DNA from: G039029935 sp039029935
Lineage (GTDB): Bacteria > Chloroflexota > Anaerolineae > Caldilineales > Caldilineaceae
Reading direction: 5' to 3'
Length of the DNA stretch: 10,727 bases
NCBI GenBank assembly: GCA_039029935.1
Contig: JBCCFC010000356.1
Location: 1-10,727, forward strand
Within the stretch, counting starts at the first letter, position 1; every line of letters starts with the position of its first letter. Below, piece by piece: positions 1 to 7,297 of the stretch. The notes below the pieces were generated by a model. That model had not been told where the DNA came from, ran no database searches, and saw nothing but the letters and a program-made list of their open reading frames with translations. Both the position numbers and the translations under genes were made by a program.

Positions 1-2
1 GC

Positions 3-113
3 TCTCGTAAGATTCTTACATGGGCTTTCGGTGTCTTTCGCTCTGGCAACGAATTTAATCCCCGACTTGCCTCTCCCAAAGTCAAATCCACCCCCTCTGC
101 TCAACCCGTTTAA
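3..113 (+). CDS. 3' end of a probable IS110/IS116-family transposase (partial)
   Basis: An open frame enters from the left edge and stops at TAA 111-113, giving 36 residues. It starts SRKILTWAFGVFRSGNEFNP and ends in a Ser/Pro/Lys-rich tail. The pattern R-K-[IL]-L-x-x-[AI]-[FY]-G-V-[LF]-[RK]-S-G-x-x-[FY]-[DN]-P resembles what I recall of the extreme C-terminus of IS110/IS116/IS902 transposases (DEDD-type recombinases without long terminal inverted repeats). Only the tail is visible, so the catalytic residues cannot be checked and the element may be intact or truncated outside the window. A competing open frame from position 1 (stop 127-129) gives a less protein-like sequence. Family assignment is from memory of the motif. 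Confidence 0.45.
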   Translation, partial: SRKILTWAFGVFRSGNEFNPRLASPKVKSTPSAQPV

Positions 114-125
114 TGGCCGTTCCTG

Positions 126-140
126 CTAGGTTTTTCCTAG
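126..140. repeat. Small inverted repeat after the transposase tail
   Basis: CTAGG-TTTTT-CCTAG is a perfect 5-bp stem with a 5-base loop, 13 bases after the transposase stop and followed by TTTG. It could be a weak terminator or part of the IS end. The stem is short and the T run is minimal, so either role is uncertain. The rest of 114-200 is pyrimidine-rich with no gene that I can see. Confidence 0.25.
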
Positions 141-201
141 TTTGAACTTGATTCCGTTTCTCTGATTTTCGTCAATTCTCCCTTTTTTATCATTTTGGGG
201 C

Positions 202-230
202 TTGACAAAAATGAGAGAATCTACTGACCT
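202..230 (+). promoter_or_regulatory. Candidate -35 box for the methyltransferase-led operon
   Basis: A perfect TTGACA lies at 202-207, 57 bases before the methyltransferase start. At 16-18 bases spacing the -10 position reads CTGACC/TGACCT/GACCTA, which is a poor match to TATAAT. Either the promoter needs an activator or the TTGACA is fortuitous. The -10 region coincides with the tandem repeat array at 221-251, which would place a bound regulator over the promoter. Confidence 0.3.
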
Positions 231-251
231 ACCGACCTACTGAATACTGAT
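221..251 (+). repeat. 8-bp tandem repeat array upstream of the operon
   Basis: Consecutive units read CTACTGAC (221-228), CTACCGAC (229-236), CTACTGAA (237-244) and a shorter TACTGAT (245-251). The array ends four bases before the Shine-Dalgarno GAGG of the methyltransferase. Regularly spaced direct repeats next to a start are typical of operator sites for cooperatively binding regulators, but they could equally be slipped-strand microsatellite DNA. No regulator gene is in the window. Confidence 0.4.
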
Positions 252-263
252 AGTGAGGTAACG

Positions 264-1049
264 ATGGATAGAGATCACGAACAACATCACGAATATGATG
301 ACCAGTTTGTTGCGGGCTTGGAATGGATATGGGGTGAGGGGTTTCTCTCACCGGGTGGGGCAGATGAGGTTGCCCTGATCTTAGATGGATTGGACCTCGA
401 CGGTAAGCGTGTTCTGGATATTGGGTGTGGCATTGGCGGCATTGATATCCTGTTGGTCAAAAAACACAACGCGGCACAAGTGGTTGGTGTCGATGTTGAA
501 CAACCGCTTCTTGACCGTGCAATGCAACTCGTCCAACAGGCAGGTCTCACAGACCGGATTAATTTTCAGCTCATTCAGCCTGGACCGCTTCCGTTTGCGG
601 ATGAATCCTTCGACTTTGTTTTTAGCAAGGATGCAATGGTCCACATTCCCGACAAGGTCGCCATCTACAGTGAGATATATCGAGTTCTTCAGCCTGATGG
701 TCAGGTCGCCTTTAGCGACTGGTTTGGCTCGGAGATGCCCAATACACCTGAATTTGAAGAATGGCTTAGGGTGATTAGTCTCACCTTTGGCATGGGGACG
801 TTGGCCGAAGCGGAGCGTCTTATGGACAGCACCGGATTTAGGGACATCACCACCAACGACCGTAACGCATGGTATGCCGACTACATGCACCAAGAGCTAG
901 AAACGATTCAGGGTGAGAACTATGATCGTTTGGTCGCTGAGCACGGCGAAGCTATGGCGGCACAGCGGCTTCAAAGCTCTCTGGCAAAAAAGACCGTGGT
1001 CGACCAAGGGCTACTTCGGCCAGGCCATATCCGAGCAATAAAACCTTAA
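264..1049 (+). CDS. Class I SAM-dependent methyltransferase, small-amine N-methyltransferase type
   Basis: A 261-residue cytosolic Rossmann-fold methyltransferase. The AdoMet-binding motif I is VLDIGCGIGG (residues 50-59), the acidic residue closing strand beta-2 is D77 in VVGVDVE, and the post-motif region FDFVFSKDAMVHIPD (117-131) is the usual D-x-hinge of Methyltransf_11/25 proteins. The N-terminal GEGFLSPGG (24-32) just before motif I and the C-terminal LRPGHIRAIKP recall phosphoethanolamine and sarcosine/dimethylglycine N-methyltransferases, so a small amine is the likely methyl acceptor; the exact substrate is not readable. The start is supported by GAGG (255-258), five bases upstream of ATG. 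It is the first gene of the co-directional block, 25 bases before the ATPase gene. Length is complete for a single-domain enzyme. Family call is firm, substrate is inferred. Confidence 0.85.
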   Translation: MDRDHEQHHEYDDQFVAGLEWIWGEGFLSPGGADEVALILDGLDLDGKRVLDIGCGIGGIDILLVKKHNAAQVVGVDVEQPLLDRAMQLVQQAGLTDRINFQLIQPGPLPFADESFDFVFSKDAMVHIPDKVAIYSEIYRVLQPDGQVAFSDWFGSEMPNTPEFEEWLRVISLTFGMGTLAEAERLMDSTGFRDITTNDRNAWYADYMHQELETIQGENYDRLVAEHGEAMAAQRLQSSLAKKTVVDQGLLRPGHIRAIKP

Positions 1050-1070
1050 ACATGTACGCTGTAAGGGTTT

Positions 1071-1074
1071 AGGA
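1071..1074 (+). promoter_or_regulatory. Shine-Dalgarno that may move the ATPase start to 1081
   Basis: AGGA directly abuts the ATG at 1075 and lies six bases before the in-frame ATG at 1081, which is ideal spacing for 1081. The first ATG could instead use AAGGG at 1063-1067, seven bases away. The two choices differ by two residues (Met-Gly). Confidence 0.45.
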
Positions 1075-3237
1075 ATGGGCATGAAAACGTATCACGATTT
1101 GATAGGCAGGACTAGCAGCCATAAGGTTGTAAAGACGGAAAAGCTGGTTGACAAACTACGATCTACAAAAACCTGTCCATCTGACGCTAACCAACGAGAT
1201 ATTGAATACGCCATCTCTCCTCTAGCGGTTATTCGAGCAAAAGTAGTCGAATTAACACAAGAGATCATGGCCCCCTTGGTCAATGATTTTCGCTCTAAAC
1301 ACTTACAGGATATCGCCGCGCCTGATACGTCATTCAACGTCCATGTACAAAAACAAAGTACGGAAAAGCTCGCTATCTCCGTCGTCGGATTACTGCTTGT
1401 TTGGGGCGCCCGCTCCTATGCGCTTCTCTATATCCCTGGATTCTTGATTATCGCATACATCTATTCCATCGCTGTCGAAAGATCTTATCGTGCCTTTCTG
1501 CAGAGGGAAAAAAGCTATGTCGATATAAATACAGTCATCACGGGTGCAGCGACCTTTCTTAGTGGATACTTTGTCATCACAGCCATTGCCTGTTGTATCA
1601 ATCAAATAACCGCATGGGTAACAACAAGAACGGAGTATCGTTCACGTAAAGGGATAATAAATCTGTTTGAAGATCAACCGCGCTCTGCCTGGGTTGTTCA
1701 TGAGTCAGCAGATGAATCTTCGGTGATGAAAGAGGTGGAGATGCCCATCGAGCAGATACAAATTGGGGATCAAGTGGTGGTGATGGCAGGCCAAATGATC
1801 CCTGTTGACGGTACGATTCGCCAAGGAATCGCTTCCATCGACCAACATAAATTAACGGGTGAGGGGCAACCTGCAGAAAAAACGATTGGTGATGGGGTGT
1901 TTGCATCAACCGTTGTGCTCTCTGGTCGGATCATTGTGGAGGTTGAAAAGACAGGTCAAGAAATGCTGACAGCGCAGATTGGTCACACGCTGAATAGTAC
2001 AGCCGAATTCAACCTGTCTGTGAAGTCGAGAACGGAAGCATTTATGGATAAGGGGCTCCCGGGACTCTTCGCACTTTCCGCAGCGACCCTCTTTTTTTAT
2101 GGTTTAGACCGAGCCTTGGCCGTGCTTTGGTTCTTGCCTGGTCATCGCATGTTCGTGGTTGGTCCATTGACGATGCTCAATTATTTGTATATCTCGTCTC
2201 GTCAAGGGATTCTCATCAAGGATGGCCGTTCATTAGAACAGTTGAAGGACATTGATACCATTGTTTTTGACAAAACCGGGACGCTCACCGTTGAACAGCC
2301 AACCGTACATCAAATCTTGAGTTGTTCTGACCGCTCTGTATCAGAACTGCTAACGTATGCCGCTGCTGCGGAATATCGACAAACACATCCGATTGCCAAA
2401 GCGATTTTGCAGGCGGCAGAGGAAGACCAGTTGAACGTTCCGTCAATCGATCATACCCACTATGAGGTGGGCTACGGTATCACAGTCCGTTTACAGGACC
2501 AAATCATCCATGTCGGTAGCGAACAATTTATGGGCATGTGCCACATCCCCATCCCACAAGAGATTCAAGCACAACAAGCCCGCTGCCATAGAGAAGGGTA
2601 CTCACTTATCTATATCGCTATTGATAACCAATTGGGCGGGGTTATAGAGTTAGTGCCAACCGTCCGAACCGAAGTCAAAGAAGTCATTCAAACCTTGCGA
2701 GAAAGCGGTAAAAGATTGTATATTATTTCAGGCGATCATGAAGCACCGACACAGCGTCTTGCACAGGAACTGGGCATCGAACACTATTTTGCCAACACAT
2801 TGCCCAATGAAAAAGCCGCAATCATCCAACAGCTACAGGATAAGGGATGTACCGTTTGTTTTGTTGGTGATGGCATTAACGATGCGATTGCACTGAAGCG
2901 GGCGAATGTGTCGATTTCATTGCGCGGTGCAACGACGATTGCCACAGACACAGCACAGATTGTGTTAATGGATGGCACTCTAAGCCAATTGGTAGACCTT
3001 TTCTCATTGGCAAAGGAGTTTAACCACAATCTTGATCGCAGTTTTCTGCTCACAGTCGTTCCAGAGGTGATGGGTATTTTATGCGTATTCGTCTTACAGT
3101 GGGGGCTAATCCCCGCCGTGATACTCAGATCACTCCTATGGCTCCCGCTATTAGGCAATACAATTATGCCCCTCTACAAACATCAAATAAATAAATTTGA
3201 CCATGTACCAATTGAGAATAATCATGAAAACAGCTAA
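1075..3237 (+). CDS. Atypical P1B-like P-type ATPase without the CPC metal motif
   Basis: A 720-residue integral membrane pump with all cytoplasmic P-type ATPase hallmarks. The actuator motif is TGEGQP (261-266; the usual form is TGES). The phosphorylation site is DKTGTLT with Asp399. The nucleotide domain has HP at 438-439 (THPIAKAI), typical of heavy-metal P1B pumps, and the hinge is GDGIND (598-603). Hydrophobic segments lie near residues 98-135, 152-182, 328-373 and 656-698. The N-terminal ~95 residues are polar and contain no GMTCxxC metal-binding domain. In the fourth core helix, where P1B pumps carry CPC/SPC/TPC about 24 residues before GILIK, this protein reads FLPGHRMFVVGP (353-364), with no Cys or Ser by the proline. 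The N695 region (LLGNTIMP) matches the last helix position. It is probably an active ATPase, but its cargo is unlikely to be a thiolate-bound metal. It follows the methyltransferase by 25 bases, overlaps the next small ORF by 14, and looks more AT-rich than the pot genes. Confidence 0.85.
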   Translation: MGMKTYHDLIGRTSSHKVVKTEKLVDKLRSTKTCPSDANQRDIEYAISPLAVIRAKVVELTQEIMAPLVNDFRSKHLQDIAAPDTSFNVHVQKQSTEKLAISVVGLLLVWGARSYALLYIPGFLIIAYIYSIAVERSYRAFLQREKSYVDINTVITGAATFLSGYFVITAIACCINQITAWVTTRTEYRSRKGIINLFEDQPRSAWVVHESADESSVMKEVEMPIEQIQIGDQVVVMAGQMIPVDGTIRQGIASIDQHKLTGEGQPAEKTIGDGVFASTVVLSGRIIVEVEKTGQEMLTAQIGHTLNSTAEFNLSVKSRTEAFMDKGLPGLFALSAATLFFYGLDRALAVLWFLPGHRMFVVGPLTMLNYLYISSRQGILIKDGRSLEQLKDIDTIVFDKTGTLTVEQPTVHQILSCSDRSVSELLTYAAAAEYRQTHPIAKAILQAAEEDQLNVPSIDHTHYEVGYGITVRLQDQIIHVGSEQFMGMCHIPIPQEIQAQQARCHREGYSLIYIAIDNQLGGVIELVPTVRTEVKEVIQTLRESGKRLYIISGDHEAPTQRLAQELGIEHYFANTLPNEKAAIIQQLQDKGCTVCFVGDGINDAIALKRANVSISLRGATTIATDTAQIVLMDGTLSQLVDLFSLAKEFNHNLDRSFLLTVVPEVMGILCVFVLQWGLIPAVILRSLLWLPLLGNTIMPLYKHQINKFDHVPIENNHENS

Positions 3238-3349
3238 TCTAATGCTAGAAACCGCAAGTCCCAAAAGCAAACCAATTGTGGCTCATCATATGGATAAGGC
3301 GATGGGCGTGCTGGGTGATATCGCCACCACGTTAGGAGACCAAGTATAG
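3224..3349 (+). CDS. Small ORF of 41 residues between ATPase and potA
   Basis: The ORF begins with ATG inside the last codons of the ATPase gene (14-base overlap) and ends with TAG two bases before the potA ATG. It fills the whole 114-base gap between the two large genes. The product begins MKTANLMLETASPKSKP and contains a central AHHMDKAMG and a C-terminal LGDIATTLGDQV. It has no Cys, no membrane segment and no clear signal peptide; the second half could form an amphipathic helix. A weak GAG lies at 3214-3216, and the overlap would allow translational coupling to the ATPase. I do not recognise the family. It may be a real small subunit or regulator, a translational coupler for potA, or a chance frame. 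The tight packing on both sides is the main argument for it. Confidence 0.4.
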   Translation: MKTANLMLETASPKSKPIVAHHMDKAMGVLGDIATTLGDQV

Positions 3350-3351
3350 AC

Positions 3352-4419
3352 ATGGACCTTTCCATACGCAATGTGACCAAAGAGTTTGCGACACCAGAGG
3401 GAACCCCTGTACGCGCACTGGACGACGTGTCACTGGAGGTCGCCGCCAACGAATTCCTTGTCCTGCTTGGGCCTTCGGGCTGTGGCAAAACAACCTTGCT
3501 GCGTATTCTGGCGGGGCTGGAGAACGCCGATGCTGGTGAGATTTTCCTCGGTGACGAACAATTGGATACGGTCCCGCCCAACCTACGTCGCGTCAACACG
3601 GTCTTCCAGAGCTATGCCCTCTTCCCACACCTAAATGTCGAACGCAACATTGCCTTTGGACTGGAGATGGAAGGGCAGTCAAAGGCAGAAATCAATCGTC
3701 GCGTGGATGAGATGCTGACGCTGGTTGAGTTACGAGACTTTGGCAAACGAATGCCATCACAGCTATCGGGTGGGCAGCAGCAGCGTGTGGCACTGGCACG
3801 GGCCTTGGCGAAAAAACCGCAATTGCTTCTGCTTGACGAGCCTCTATCGGCCTTGGACCTCAAACTGCGGCGGCAAATGCAGACTGAACTCAAACGGATT
3901 CAACAGTCTACGGGCATCGGCTTTGTCTTTGTGACCCACGATCAGGGGGAAGCTCTGACGATGGGGGATCACATTGCGGTGATGAACAAGGGCAAGATCG
4001 CCCAACTGGGGACGCCAAGGCAAATCTATGAGGAGCCAAATTCGCGCTATGTGGCGGACTTTATCGGTGAAACCAATCTCCTGCCTGCCCAGTTTGTGGA
4101 TAGCGGGACCATTCGGGTTGTCAACCAGGCTGAGTTCGACCTAGACAGCGTACCGGGGAGCGGCAACATCCACGCTAGTGATGCACAAGAACTCTATCTG
4201 GCTGTACGACCTGAGCGTATCGCAATTGATCCTACTGGGCAATTGCAAGGGCGTGTCGTTGATACAACCTACAATGGTGCGGAGATGATTGTCGATGTTG
4301 ATTTAGGTAATGATGTGTACGTACGCTGTCGCATTGATGCACTCCAGACTACACCACAGGTTGGCTCCACAATTTCACTGCGCATTAACCCACAGCATAC
4401 ACGGGTGGTGACCGCATGA
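3352..4419 (+). CDS. potA: Spermidine/putrescine ABC transporter ATP-binding protein
   Basis: A 355-residue cytoplasmic ATPase that powers the PotBC permease. In order it shows Walker A GPSGCGKT (40-47), the Q-loop FQSY (Q86), signature LSGGQ (138-142), Walker B LLLLDEP (158-164), D-loop SALD (166-169) and the switch His196 in VTHDQGEA. From about residue 270 a TOBE-type regulatory domain follows (LYLAVRPERIAI...), as in the PotA/MalK (CUT) subfamily. Length is normal for PotA. The Shine-Dalgarno AGGAG (3334-3338) is 13 bases from ATG, longer than usual, and the stop of the preceding small ORF lies two bases upstream, so translation may be coupled. The stop overlaps the potB start (ATGA). The fold is certain; the polyamine assignment comes mostly from the downstream binding protein. 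Confidence 0.92.
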   Translation: MDLSIRNVTKEFATPEGTPVRALDDVSLEVAANEFLVLLGPSGCGKTTLLRILAGLENADAGEIFLGDEQLDTVPPNLRRVNTVFQSYALFPHLNVERNIAFGLEMEGQSKAEINRRVDEMLTLVELRDFGKRMPSQLSGGQQQRVALARALAKKPQLLLLDEPLSALDLKLRRQMQTELKRIQQSTGIGFVFVTHDQGEALTMGDHIAVMNKGKIAQLGTPRQIYEEPNSRYVADFIGETNLLPAQFVDSGTIRVVNQAEFDLDSVPGSGNIHASDAQELYLAVRPERIAIDPTGQLQGRVVDTTYNGAEMIVDVDLGNDVYVRCRIDALQTTPQVGSTISLRINPQHTRVVTA

Positions 4420-5294
4420 AAGCCTATCCAAAATATCTGACAACTCCTGCACTCCTCTTTATCGGATTGATGGTCGGTGGCCCGATGGCGGTGGTGGTTC
4501 TATATGCATTCCGCACACGGGGACCAAGCGGTGTCGGTGTTGGTGACGAGTTTACGACGGCGGCATTTGAACGATTATTCTTCTCACGCGATTTCAGCGG
4601 TAATGTCACCTTTGACCCAACCGATGTCCGCATTATGGGGCTGTCCATCATGCTCGCCGCCATCACTACCATTGTGGCCTTAATCATCGGCTTCCCGACT
4701 GCTGTTTGGATGTCCAATCGCCCTGCACGATGGCGACAACTGCTGGTCCTCGCCGTGACCATTCCCTTTTGGACAAGCCAGTTGGTGCGCACCTATGCGT
4801 GGATTGTCATTCTGCGTGATACAGGGCCACTTAGCGCGATGATAGCTTGGTCGGGGTTAGACCCGCCACAGATGCTCTACACACCGGGGGCAACCCTGAT
4901 TGGGCTGACCTACACATTTTTGCCCTTTATGATTTTGCCAATTTATGCTGCAGCCGAACGCTTTGATCACAGGCTTGCAGAGGCAGGGCTGGATTTGGGC
5001 GCAAGCCAGTTCACCATATTACGACGAATCATCTGGCCCAATGTGCGTACGGGCGTGACAGCAGGCTGTCTGCTCGTCTTCATCCCTGCCATCGGTGCAT
5101 TCCTCCAGCCAGAGTTGCTTGGCGGTGGCCGCTCGATTATGATCGGCAACCTCATTCAACAGCAGTTTGGGGCATCCAGAAATTGGCCGCACGGCTCCGC
5201 ATTGGCACTCCTGCTGCTTCTCGTGGTTGGCGTTGTGCTGTTCACCGTACAACGGGCTGTGCGTAAGAGCGGCGGTGAATTGGAGTTGATATGA
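4416..5294 (+). CDS. potB: Spermidine/putrescine ABC transporter permease, first subunit
   Basis: A 292-residue inner-membrane permease with about six hydrophobic segments (near residues 12-32, 72-99, 107-133, 160-178, 212-232 and 260-282). The EAA coupling loop that docks on PotA is EAGLDLGASQFTILRRIIWP (189-208). FWTSQLVRTYAW (118-129) matches the PotB-type pattern P-[FL]-W-[TV]-[SN]-x-L-[IV]-R-x-Y-[AS]-W seen in polyamine permeases. ATG overlaps the potA stop by four bases and its own stop overlaps potC by four bases, so the three are translationally coupled. Length and topology are complete. Confidence 0.92.
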   Translation: MKAYPKYLTTPALLFIGLMVGGPMAVVVLYAFRTRGPSGVGVGDEFTTAAFERLFFSRDFSGNVTFDPTDVRIMGLSIMLAAITTIVALIIGFPTAVWMSNRPARWRQLLVLAVTIPFWTSQLVRTYAWIVILRDTGPLSAMIAWSGLDPPQMLYTPGATLIGLTYTFLPFMILPIYAAAERFDHRLAEAGLDLGASQFTILRRIIWPNVRTGVTAGCLLVFIPAIGAFLQPELLGGGRSIMIGNLIQQQFGASRNWPHGSALALLLLLVVGVVLFTVQRAVRKSGGELELI

Positions 5295-6076
5295 AAAAAT
5301 TCGACACACGTCGCTACCCTGGCATTGGCCCGATGGCCTGGTTTACCTTCATCTTTCTCTATCTACCATTGCTGGTTGTCATCTTCTATTCATTCAACAG
5401 CAGCGAGATTCTGTCACGCTGGGGCGGATTTAGCCTTGCATGGTATGGCGAAGCCCTCAGCCGTGATGACATCCGCTCTGCCCTGACAGTTTCGTTGCAA
5501 GTGGCGGTCATCGCCATGATGGGGTCGGTGACGCTGGCGACGATGGCGGCACTGGGTTTGCTGGCGATGGCACGGCGGGGTTCATCGGCAGCACTGACCG
5601 TTATCGGTCTCCCGCTTGTGATTCCTGAAATTGTGACAGCGGTTGCCACGCTCTCATTCTTTGGCTTGATTGGCCTAAACCGAGGGCTATTCACGCTGAT
5701 CCTAGCGCATACCGCCTTTTGTATCCCGTTCGCCTTCTTCCCTATCCGCGCCCGCCTGTCCAACATAGATGTCGCCATCTTTGAGGCAGGTATTGACCTT
5801 GGCGCATCGAAATGGCGTCTCTTTCGTCGCGTCATTCTACCGCTGCTCTTCCCCGGCATCGTCTCAGGCGCATTGCTGGCCTTTATCATCAGCCTCGACG
5901 ACTACATTATCTCCAGCTTTGTGGCGGGCCCACAATCGGCAACGCTCCCGCTCTTTCTCTTTGGGCTAATTCGACGTGGTGCAAGCCCACTCATCAATGC
6001 CCTAAGCACACTGCTACTTTTGCTCACGTTTGTTATTCTCATTGTGTCGTATCTCGTCTCGAATCGGAGGCGATAA
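5291..6076 (+). CDS. potC: Spermidine/putrescine ABC transporter permease, second subunit
   Basis: A 261-residue inner-membrane partner of PotB. Hydrophobic segments lie near residues 15-35, 68-93, 101-125, 132-152, 188-212 and 236-256. The EAA loop is EAGIDLGASKWRLFRRVILP (165-184). SLDDYIISSFVAGP (201-214) followed by TLPL (218-221) matches the conserved S-[LF]-D-D-x-x-[IV]-[ST]-x-[FL]-x-x-[GS] region of PotC proteins. GGAG (5282-5285) is five bases before the ATG, which overlaps the potB stop as ATGA. The protein is complete and ends in a short basic SNRRR tail in the cytosol. Confidence 0.92.
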   Translation: MKKFDTRRYPGIGPMAWFTFIFLYLPLLVVIFYSFNSSEILSRWGGFSLAWYGEALSRDDIRSALTVSLQVAVIAMMGSVTLATMAALGLLAMARRGSSAALTVIGLPLVIPEIVTAVATLSFFGLIGLNRGLFTLILAHTAFCIPFAFFPIRARLSNIDVAIFEAGIDLGASKWRLFRRVILPLLFPGIVSGALLAFIISLDDYIISSFVAGPQSATLPLFLFGLIRRGASPLINALSTLLLLLTFVILIVSYLVSNRRR

Positions 6077-6104
6077 AGTGACACGATTTAAATCCATATT
6101 CATA

Positions 6105-6109
6105 AAGGA
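6105..6109 (+). promoter_or_regulatory. Shine-Dalgarno deciding the potD start
   Basis: AAGGA lies seven bases before ATG 6117. The same frame is open upstream to an ATG at 6030 inside potC, but that start has no comparable site and would put 29 extra residues before the signal peptide. Start 6117 gives a normal lipoprotein signal. Confidence 0.7.
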
Positions 6110-6116
6110 AACGTTC

Positions 6117-7286
6117 ATGTACAACAACTCAAAACGAAAAGGACACATGTCTAGCCTCTCTACATGGCTGGGGCTGGCGGCAGTTCTTGTTCTCATAATG
6201 GTCTTGGCCGCTTGCGCACCAGCAGCACCAGCGGAGAGCGGCGCAACTGAATCCGCAGACACAGAGGCGGCTGACGCAACCGAATCGGACGCAGATGCCT
6301 TCCCAACAGATGTTGGCGGCGAACTCAACCTCTACAACTGGACCGACTACATCTCGCTTGATCTGTTGGAGCGGTTCACCGAGGAAACAGGGATCGAGGT
6401 CAATCTGAGCAACTACGATTCCAACGAGACCATGCTGGCGACATTGGCGGCTGGCGGCACTGGCTACGACGTAATTGTGCCCTCGGACTACATCATTCCA
6501 CAGCTAATCGAGCAGAACCTGATCCAGTCTATCGACGCACATAGCTTCCCAAACGCGGCCAACATCGACCCCGCGTTCATGACACCATACTTTGACGATG
6601 GCCGCAGCTACACGGCTCCGTATCTGTATGGTACAACTGGGTTCTCAGTCGATAGCTCACAGGTTGATCCCGTGCCATCATCCTGGGCGGAATTCTTCTC
6701 TGCACCAGCAGGAACCGACGGCAAAATCGGCATGATGAATGACTTGGTTGAGGTGGGTCATGCGGCCCTACGTGCGGTTGGCGCCGAGCCATGTTCGACT
6801 AATCCAGAGGATTATGCCAAAGCCGATGAAATGCTCAAAGCGTTCAAAGCCTCTGTTGCCACCATCAACTCGGACGGCATCATTGAGCGCATGGCATCCG
6901 GTGAACAGGCCATGCACATGCAATGGAACGGTGCAGCCTATCGCTCTGCCAAGGAAAATGAAAACATCGTCTATGTCTACGCAAGCGACGGTCTGACACT
7001 CTGGCAGGATAATTTTGCCGTGCCAGCCGATGCACCCAATCTCGATCAGGCCAAGGTCTTCATCAACTGGATGATGGACCCCATGAATATCGCTGAAGCC
7101 ACCAACTGGAATGCCTATGGTAACGCCATCATTGGTAGCGACGAATTTGTGGATGTTGATTTGGCCGCAAGCACAATGGTTGTGCCGACAGCCGAGCAGT
7201 TGGCCTTTGCCACACCAGTTCAGTCCTGTCCTATCGAGGCCGTTGATCTCTATGATCGTCTTTGGACATCGTTCCGCTCTGAATAA
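6117..7286 (+). CDS. potD: Polyamine-binding lipoprotein of the ABC importer
   Basis: A 389-residue extracytoplasmic solute-binding lipoprotein (SBP_bac_8, PotD/PotF type). A basic N-terminus, a hydrophobic stretch (18-32) and the lipobox LAAC with Cys33 form a type II signal peptide. An acidic Ala/Ser/Glu/Asp linker (about 34-63) tethers the domain. Residues that line the E. coli PotD pocket appear kept by motif: W75 and Y78 in NWTDY, S123 and Y125 in PSDY, D209 and E212 in NDLVE, W270 in QWNG, and W296 and D298 in LWQDN. This supports a polyamine or similar diamine ligand. Two cysteines (226, 371) could form a disulfide. The gene follows potC by 40 bases. The correspondence to PotD numbering is from memory, so fine specificity (spermidine or putrescine) is open. 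Confidence 0.9.
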   Translation: MYNNSKRKGHMSSLSTWLGLAAVLVLIMVLAACAPAAPAESGATESADTEAADATESDADAFPTDVGGELNLYNWTDYISLDLLERFTEETGIEVNLSNYDSNETMLATLAAGGTGYDVIVPSDYIIPQLIEQNLIQSIDAHSFPNAANIDPAFMTPYFDDGRSYTAPYLYGTTGFSVDSSQVDPVPSSWAEFFSAPAGTDGKIGMMNDLVEVGHAALRAVGAEPCSTNPEDYAKADEMLKAFKASVATINSDGIIERMASGEQAMHMQWNGAAYRSAKENENIVYVYASDGLTLWQDNFAVPADAPNLDQAKVFINWMMDPMNIAEATNWNAYGNAIIGSDEFVDVDLAASTMVVPTAEQLAFATPVQSCPIEAVDLYDRLWTSFRSE

Positions 7287-7297
7287 TTCTTTTTGAG

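Noticed and set aside
1..129. Open frame from the first base ending at TAG 127-129.
   Set aside because: The overlapping frame from position 3 gives a more credible conserved transposase tail; this one is Pro/Leu-rich without a recognisable pattern.
381..893. 170-residue minus-strand frame opposite the methyltransferase.
   Set aside because: The plus-strand product has clear methyltransferase motifs; the opposite frame shows none.
3197..3224. TTGACC-16-TAATCA as an internal promoter before potA.
   Set aside because: The -10 match is poor and the sequence lies in the ATPase 3' end; not enough to claim a separate promoter.
6030..6116. N-terminal extension of PotD from the ATG at 6030.
   Set aside because: It overlaps potC, has no suitable Shine-Dalgarno, and would bury the signal peptide; 6117 has AAGGA at good spacing.
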